DNA of 64,000 bases from Buddleja alternifolia (taxonomy: Eukaryota > Streptophyta > Magnoliopsida > Lamiales > Scrophulariaceae): contig CM033400.1 in assembly GCA_019426215.1 (NCBI GenBank), forward strand, positions 18,212,568 to 18,276,567, given 5' to 3'. Positions 56,926 through 64,000 of the stretch are shown piece by piece (the stretch's first letter is position 1; each line of letters starts with the position of its first letter). Both the position numbers and the translations under genes were made by a program. The notes beneath the pieces are model-generated. The model searched no databases and was not told the DNA's origin. It was given only the letters and a program-made list of their open reading frames with translations.

Positions 56926-58697
56926 GTGAACCTGGTTCTGAACCTGCTTGCCTTTGTTTTAGTTCTGACCGGAACCTTGCCCTGGAGACTTATTTTTCTT
57001 GGGCTCTTTGCAGTCTCTAGCCCAATGACCCGGATGGCCACAGTTGAAACAACCTCCATCCTGTTTCGTCTTTCCCAAGGTCTTAAATATCGGTTTCGGG
57101 GTAGATATCGGTGTAGTAAATTTACGGAAATTTACATGGAAATTTCGAGGATATTCAAAATTTTGGTTTCGATTTTAAAGAAATCATGGAAATTTATAAA
57201 AATATTTGGAAATTTGCAATAAAATTTTGGGTAACTTTAACTATCATTCTTATGCATCTTTTACATCAATAATATTCTATATATAATATATGGATAATGA
57301 ATTTGTTAAATAATATCACTAAAAACTGTTGCGAAAAATATGAAATAAATATAATTTGATAGTAAGATAATAACACAATCTCATAGGAAATTCATTAAAA
57401 TAAAATGTAGCAAAATTTAAGTAAAAGTTACTACTCAATACCATATTATGTGTATAAATATAATTTTCTAATTATATGATATTTAAAAAATATATATAAA
57501 AAAAAATCGGCCGAAATTTCGGTTTCGGTAAAATTTCGGGAAATATCGGGTTTCGACCGAAATTTCGATGGATATTTGACAAAAATATTTTAAATTTCGG
57601 AGAAATTTTGGGTTTCGGTCGAAATTTCGGTAGATATTCTGCAAAATAGGATCGAAGGTTCGATTTCGCTTCGGAACCCCCCGAAATCCGAAATTTCGGT
57701 GTTTCGGTCGAAATTTTGGACCATGGTCTTTCCTTTCCCAGTTTGCTTTTTCTGGGGATTTCCCTTGGGTTTCCCCTGGAATTTTCTCTTCCGGTTGGAG
57801 CCTTCCGGAATTTCGGCAATGTAAGCCATCGCCTGCACTTGAGGCTTCTTGTCAGAGCCCCGATTGTCCTCCTCTATTTTGAGTCGGACAACTAAGTCTT
57901 CGAGACTCATATCCTTCTTCTTGTGTTTCAAGTAGTTCTTGAAATCCTTCCACAAGGGCGGTAACTTCTCTATAACAGAAGCTACTTGAAAAGATTCACT
58001 TAGAGCCATCCCTTCAGCATGAACTTCAAGTATTATAATTTAAAGCTCTTGGACTTGGCTCGAGACAGACTTAGAGTCCACCATTTTGAAGTTTAAGAAC
58101 TTCGCGACCACGAACTTCTTTAGTCTGGCGTCCTCAGTTCTGTACTTCCTGTCCAGTGCCTCCCAGAGGTTTTTGGCAGTCTTTACTTCTATATATACGC
58201 TGTAAAGCGAATCACTTAATCCACCGAGTAGGTAATTCCTGCAAAGGAAATCACCATTGATCCGGGCATCATATGCCATCCTCAGTTGACTCCGCCGGGA
58301 CATAGGGAGCATCTTCCCTTAAGTACCTTGCCATGCTAAGAGTCGTGAGGAAAAACAACATCTTTTGCTGCCACCTCTTGAAGTCAGCCCCTCTGAACTT
58401 CGTCGGCTTTTCAGCCTACGCCGGTATAACCGGATTAGCCATTGGAGCAAATGGAGGGACCAGACCAGAGCCAGAACCGAAACCAGGACCTAGCCCTGAA
58501 CCGAAGCCTAACCCGGCACCCCCACCAGAACCAAAACCGGAACCGAAACTAGGACCGAGCCCTGAACCAAAACCGAAGCCTGAACCAGAAGCAGGACCTA
58601 GCCCTGAACCGGAACCAATGCCGAGACCAAGGCCTGCTCCCAGACCTAGGCCAAAGTTAAGAGTATTAGCAGCAACGATATCATCACGGTTTTCCAT
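56926..58697 (-). pseudogene. Copia-B gag, interrupted by a 0.64 kb insert
   Basis: ATG at 58697 ([16 protein letters not shown]), then an unusual Gly-rich low-complexity N-terminus (repeats of GLGPxxGSG, 58416-58640), then the Gag core ([49 protein letters not shown]; ENPLxDLVVRLKIEE-like block), a basic tail, and a CCHC knuckle CFNCGHPGHWARDC (complement of about 57010-57050). Frame breaks near 58415, 58310, 58030 and 56940. The insert lies between the basic tail and the knuckle. Confidence 0.85.
57079..57722. mobile_element. 0.64 kb GAAATTTC-rich insert in Copia-B gag
   Basis: Interrupts gag. Ends GGTCTTAAATATCGG and CGAAATTTTGGACC are imperfect inverted repeats. GGTCTT recurs just outside the right end (57725-57730), a possible target duplication. 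The right half is packed with the palindrome GAAATTTC in cgaaatttcgg contexts. No ORF. Type not recognised; a MITE-like DNA element is most likely. Confidence 0.55.
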
Positions 58698-58753
58698 TTA
58701 CAGAATTTCGAAAAAAACAATGAAACAACAAAAGAAGAATTTCGTGTTAAGTT

Positions 58754-61700
58754 TGTTAGACAAATCTTAACGAACAATCTGAAAATGCAAAAATGATAAT
58801 GTGTTTTTCGAGGCGAGAGTTAACTCTTTCCTTAACACGAAATTGCCTCTGCTATAGTGAAAGATTTAGGTGCCCGGTGCGCCATTTGTAGGGCGTAGTA
58901 GCCGACTCTTTAAACAGTCTTATATTGTATCTTGTCAAGTAATTTAATAAATGGCATTTTCTTCTTTATCTTATCATTCTATGTAATTAGATAAAGTCCC
59001 CTAGATCACTCTTAAGCTATGAGATGTGTTTGGTATCGGGGATGCCAATCATGGAATACGTCTCTAAGGTTGTGGTCTTAAAAATGTTCCAATTCATAGA
59101 ATCATTGAGATAGGGATATCAATGACTCGTAAAAACTTGCACGTACAATGCACACTCTTGGAGAGTGTATCCTATTCCATGGATACTGATACGGTGTACA
59201 TCAGTGCATGTATGTGGGTTCTCGTTGGGATCGAGTAAACCTGGAAACATACAACTCGCCGAGATTCCAAGATTGGAGTCAATGTCGAATTTGGAATCTC
59301 CTCGGTTACGTAGGCATAAGATTGGTCCTCATGACTTGAGGCCATTGGTCGTCTCGTGCATCGCCCACTGTACTTAGATTTGTCACAACATTCCAGGTGA
59401 GTCATAAAGTGGGGCATATGGGTCCAGTCTTGGTTATGTACGGAGGCGCGTGAGTGCCAAGAGAGAATCCGTCACTGATCATTAGCATCGGCGCATATCC
59501 TATGTACTTCACAGTGTATTGACCATGGAACCTCCGGCCGGAGTAGTATCAATAAGGAGGCGCATGTTTCTCGCTCGATTGATAAATTGGTCAATGTCAC
59601 TTAGATCGATATACATAGAATCGAGTTACTGAGGATTTCGACTGACATCCAAGTCCTAGATTCGATCGGGATATTTGATGGAAGGATTTTACTTATGCGA
59701 AAATCGTAATGCGGAAAGGTCACCTAATAATCGTTCATGGCTAGGTCTTCTTGGCGCGTGGCTAGTACTAACCTTGATTTGTAGGAACCATGAATTAATC
59801 GGTAATTAATTCTTGGTCGGATTAAAATACTTGGAGTAATTAAATCTAGCAAGAAAATTGCAAAGGCACAACGGGTTGTGTTCCTACTACTAGTACATGA
59901 ACGAACCTACAATGGGGTTACACACTTACTCAAGAAAGTTCAATTACTATATGAATATTAATCCGATTTAGAATTAAAGTGAAATTGATTAATGAGATTA
60001 ACTGATTAAGTGGAAGACATTTTAATTAGTAGGCTTGGGAAAATAATTTCTCTATTACTTAATCTTGGAGATTAATCATTAACGGAAATTATATTATCGG
60101 GAATTTATTTAAGCTACTAATTTTACTATTAATTAATCATGAAGATTATTTAATTACAAGTCTTAGAAGACTTGGGAGTCATTTTAATTAAGTTGGACTT
60201 AATTAAATGAAGTCACAAGAATGAAATTCAAAGCTAGTCAAAGTTTGACTTGTAATGTTTTTTAAATGAAGAAGAAAATAAAAAATATTCTCTTACACAT
60301 GTGGTGGTAGTTGAGAATGGAATGGTAGGTGAGAATGAGGTGGTAGGTGAAGAAAAACAAGTCTTCTACTCCACTTAACACCATATGGCCGAAAATTGGT
60401 GGCTATAAAAGGAGGTGTTCTTGCTCTCATTTAGAACTTGATGAAAACTTAAAAAAAAAAAAAAAAAGCTTAGAGCTTAGTTCTTCATCTCTAGATTTTT
60501 CTAGCTTCTCTTGTGATTCTTGAAGGTTTTCTTCTATAGAACTTCTTCTTGAAGATTAGTTGTAAAAGATTATCTTCCATAGATATTTCTTTTAGTAACT
60601 CTTCTTGTCTTCCACCTTTCACTACATAGACTCCATTTCCTTAGAGCATATATCTAGCCAATCTTTTGCTTAAGGTATGAACTTACTTGAGGTGTGTCCT
60701 TGTAGAGGCTTCTTTCTTTAGGAGCTTATGGTGGTTTGATTCGAATCCCTCCATGTTGAGGTGAGGTTCGAAAATGAGAGCCAAAGTTTTTCGGTGTGGT
60801 TTTCCTTGTGTTGTGGTTATACACCTTCACTTTAATAAAACCTCATATCTTGTAATCGGTTTAAAACCCCTTTACTCGTATTAGTTTTTGTTGTGCATCA
60901 CTTCGACCCCCTAGCTTGGAATGCCTTTATATATGTGTTTTACATACTTTATTTCTTCCGTTGCGCCGGCATCGCTTGTGGGGGCATACTGATCCTTACA
61001 TATAGATGGTACCGGCTTGACAAAACGTGTCCCAAGACACAACGAAAACGTTTCTAAAGATTAAACCACTTTAATTTCAAAAACCAACGAACTTTACTAA
61101 ACTGCTGAAATCTCAAGAAAGATATGATGATGATGATGATATGAAGAACTCAAGAACAATTAGAGAGAATTGTTTTGAGTTGGTGTAAAATTTCAGAATG
61201 CTGGAGAGCCTTTTTATAGGTGAGAAATCAGGCAGAATTACAAGCCCAAAATTAATCTGCCATTTACTATTTCTGTAACAGCAAACAATTTCAGCTGTTA
61301 CAGATTTAGTGACTGTTGGACTATTGACTGCAGTCAATGGTCCTTCTAGAAGGCAGATTAAAATTCGAATTAAAAATGTGGCCAGCATTTTAAATTCAAT
61401 TTGGGTTTTAATTAAATCAGATTACTTTCTTGTTGGATTTTCTGGATAGGCCCAAATAAACTTTGTCCAAAAAGGAATAATGTAGAAGCTCAAGCCCACA
61501 ACATACACACCACAAACCACAAGCCCAAGGCCCAGGCCTCAGGCCCACAGCTTACGACCCACGACCCGGCCCGAGCCCTAGTCCGGTCCACCGAACCGCT
61601 CGAGTGAAGAGCTAAAAAATTGTGCCTAAGCCTAATTGCATAGCTCCTCCCCCTTTCACACACAGGCCCAAAGTGGATGACCCAAGGGCCAAACCCTTAT

Positions 61701-61961
61701 CTTGAGGTAAGGATTTATAAACCCAATTAAATTGTGGTTTATATCCTATGTGGGATACACAAATTCAAACACCTCACTTTAGCACTTAATATCTCATTCG
61801 TTACAAGTCCGAATTTAGAAATTCGAAATGCTAAACCCATCAACTCGGAACGTAGATTAAGATTATCGAATAATCTTTCGTATCCCGAATACTTACGGTG
61901 TTCGAATTTCGGACACAAAAGTAGTGGAACACACACTTTGTAAAACTCATTTTATCCAACA
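58754..61961 (-). repeat. Copia-B 5' LTR, split by a solo LTR
   Basis: Parts 58754-58857 and 61006-61961 together match 37857-38973. Begins TGTTAGACAAATC and ends TCCAACA. The insert carries the duplication TATAG (58853-58857, 61001-61005). (GAT)5 near 61125-61139. Confidence 0.92.
58858..61000. mobile_element. Solo LTR of an unassigned retrotransposon (2143 bp)
   Basis: TGAAAGATTT...GATCCTTACA with TG...CA ends and a perfect 5-bp target duplication TATAG on both sides. No coding sequence. A TATA box ggctataaaagg at about 60402-60413, followed by a poly(A) run near 60450-60468 and CT-rich sequence, suggests a + strand promoter and R-U5. The parent family is not recognised. Confidence 0.85.
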
Positions 61962-64000
61962 GAATCAAAGTGTAAGAAAGATTTAGCTGTACTGGGGACC
62001 TTTACACATTTTTAACACAATATTTATACATTATTAATTAAGAAAACAAAGAAGAAAGGTATAGTTTGATTGAATGGGGGGATTGTACCCCATTTCCAGA
62101 GGTGCATTTCTAGATTTGCACCTCTGCAAATTTGGAAATCCGGCGGTGCTCGGCTGGATTATGCGGCATTTTGTCGTCGGTTTGGGGCAATTTTTCAGCC
62201 GATTTTGAGAGGGGCAGCTAGTGGTTGGGGAGGCGATTTGCAGAGACTTGGTTCTCTTGAATGAATTACACATTTGATTTTCATGGTGAAATGGAATTGC
62301 ACAGACAGTTAATCCACTTTCTTACTTTGGGAGCCGTTTTGCAGCAGGTTTGGGGCATTTCAGTCGGCTTTTCGGATTTCAGCGGGTTTGGGGCGATTCC
62401 ATATATTTAATTTGTTGTTGAATCATTAGCTTTGAAATTTAACTTTCATCTATTAAAAAAACTTATATACTTCACCGGAGAGGCCCAGACGGTCGGAAGT
62501 TGCCGGGGGTGACTGGGTGGGTGAGGCGAGGTGGTGGTAAGGATTGGGTTGAGGTGGTAAGGCCGTGGATTTTGGTGGAGGAGAAGGATAGGGGATGAGC
62601 TTGGAGGTGGAATGAGATAAAGATGGTTTAGGGTTTTGGGAAAGAAGATAGTTGAGGAAGAAAATAGTTGGGGAAGAAGGTGAAGAAAAAGAAAAAGAAT
62701 AATAAAAATTAAATTTAAACAAAATTATAAAATAAAATAAATAAATTACAGTGTAAACTCTTAGATCCTTGAAGTTTAACAAGAATTCAAATCCTCACTG
62801 AAATGTGCCTTAGATACGATAATTATCAACATTAAACTATATCTAATACATGACATTAGTAAGAACAACATGTATTAAGTTTAGATGTCAATTGCTGTTG
62901 GGTATCAGCTCTCCTCGCGAGGTTCTCAAGCGATTCAGGTAACCTCTGCTCCAAAAATCCAACAACTAAATTTATGCAGTTTCTGATCTCAGGGATAGAG
63001 TCATCGTAATTGTTATATCCTCCTCAGAATACAAAACTGCCAATCACAAATACCTCACAACCACATGATTAAACACTAATTCGGAATAACAACCAAAATG
63101 CTCTTGATATACGTTGCACTGTCACTGTCAAATTAAGAAGCTTGACAATAGTATTTCCAGTCACAAAAGACGGTTTAAACAATTCCTTAACAAAACAAAC
63201 CCATTTTATGGCAGAGAATACAAATTCAAAAATCGAAATTGCATAAACCTTTAGCCCACTCTAAACCGACGAAACAAATTCAAAATTTGAAACCAAAGCT
63301 TTATTCTATGAAGCACATTAACTGAACACAAATTAGTTCAAAAGAACCAAAACTAAGTTCATGCTATGAATTTCACACATATCCTTTCCTGCTAAGCCAC
63401 TTTTGGCAGAAAATCAGTTAGTGTTGATGCCGAGTGCGGAACACATCGACATTTCTCATTATGTAGTTTCTGCGAATTGAAAACCATAACAGAGACTGGA
63501 TAATTTTCCATTCCAAATGAAGGAGAAGGAAAACAATTTACCTAATTTAAAGATAACACCAGAATCAACACAACTCTCTATTTCTGCTGAAACTCTAATT
63601 ATATGACGCGACCAAGTAATTCAAGCAGTATCCTCAAAATTCCGAAATTTAATACTCAAATAATTTTAGAAACAAAGAAAGCCCACAATTCAAAATCGAA
63701 TCTTACACATATTCCTTCAGCTGCAAGGCAAAATAGTCAAACGGCCGGAACAAATTACTTGCAAAAGATGTAATCTGAACTCTTAGCTCTGTTTAAACCA
63801 AAAGGGAAGCGATTAATAGTAAAATAAAATCAGAGAACAACCTGAGCAAATTAAGATAATTAAATGAGAAAACTTTATATATGTGTTTTTGCAGATACGC
63901 AGCCGCAAAAATCAGAGAACAACCTGAACGAAGGTTTGTATCCAAATTTTAATAATTACTTATGCAACTGAAGATAAACAGAGAGTGATTGGCTCCACCT
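61962..64000. other. Unassigned sequence
   Basis: No gene, RNA or mobile element recognised. It continues the host sequence of 37856. An inverted repeat ggtgca/tgcacc lies at 62101-62125, a purine-rich block at 62480-62700 and a short direct repeat aaatcagagaacaacctga near 63830 and 63910. The last 100 bp contain a tttttgcag acceptor-like site (63888-63896), perhaps an exon boundary just outside. Confidence 0.3.

Larger units (their letters stand above)
37857..61961 (-). mobile_element. Copia-B, - strand Ty1/copia element split by Sire-2
   Basis: LTRs at 37857-38973 and 58754-61961 (the latter with a solo LTR inside), TG...CA borders, and near-duplication GGATC (37852-37856) / GAATC (61962-61966). 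PPT at 38974-38986. RT/RNase H and the end of integrase are at 39540-41372; the rest of integrase, protease and gag at 55650-58697. The two parts join across the Sire-2 duplication ACTTG in integrase. No normal PBS. Native length without inserts is about 7 kb. Confidence 0.92.

Noticed and set aside
58333..58770. Pro-rich + strand ORF ([10 protein letters not shown] repeats)
   Set aside because: It is the antisense of the Gly-rich N-terminus of Copia-B gag, whose own strand gives a sensible Gag protein.
62070..62264. + strand ORF in the last 2 kb
   Set aside because: Begins with TTG, no domain, contains an inverted repeat; chance ORF more likely.
62453..62782. - strand ORF in the last 2 kb
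   Set aside because: Hydrophobic and Pro/Ser-rich low complexity in a purine-rich tract; no gene evidence.

Overview
This window is nuclear DNA from a flowering plant, most likely a eudicot. It is AT-rich, carries Ty1/copia and Ty3/gypsy LTR retrotransposons nested in one another plus small hAT-like elements, and has one recognisable host gene with a plant-type two-RRM protein and a GT-AG intron. I see no rRNA or tRNA gene, CRISPR array or prokaryotic operon.

Left block (1-30475). The oldest layer is a + strand copia element, 'Copia-C' (last bases of its 5' LTR at 11949, 3' LTR ending at 30475). A decayed Sirevirus-type copia element ('Sire-1', 1-11948, left end outside the window) sits in its 5' LTR. 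A complete but decayed - strand relative ('Copia-A', 12801-21806) sits in its leader. A 1.1 kb non-autonomous hAT element (23326-24446, perfect 8-bp target duplication) sits in its gag, and a 3.2 kb gypsy-type solo LTR (26372-29547) in its 3' LTR. Copia-C has also lost integrase and most of reverse transcriptase.

Middle block (30476-37856). An unassigned stretch is followed by a truncated - strand copia element with a short LTR ('Copia-D', to 34316), a hAT/MITE-like element (34357-34800), and a host gene for an hnRNP F/H-type RNA-binding protein (35302-36818). Its 17-nt coding first exon was recovered by joining a consensus donor to an in-phase acceptor.

Right block (37857-61961). A - strand copia element ('Copia-B') is split inside its integrase gene by a young, nearly intact 14.3 kb Sirevirus ('Sire-2', 41378-55644: two 1753-bp LTRs, TSD ACTTG, PBS, gag, pol, a long third ORF and a PPT). 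A 2.1 kb solo LTR (58858-61000, TSD TATAG) sits in its 5' LTR, and a 0.64 kb GAAATTTC-rich insert in its gag. The last 2 kb show nothing I can assign.

Signals not explained by gene content. (i) The heptamer AAGCGTC is repeated, almost only on the sense strand and in several reading frames, through both Sireviruses. (ii) The Sirevirus third ORF looks like a basic nuclear, coiled-coil protein rather than an envelope. (iii) The leaders of Copia-A and Copia-C each carry three stem-loops whose stems differ in sequence but which present the same loop motif near AUAUCGUUAAAGGGUUGC, at matching spacing and distance from gag. (iv) Copia-B has no tRNA primer-binding site; in its place are 14 nt perfectly complementary to its own U5.
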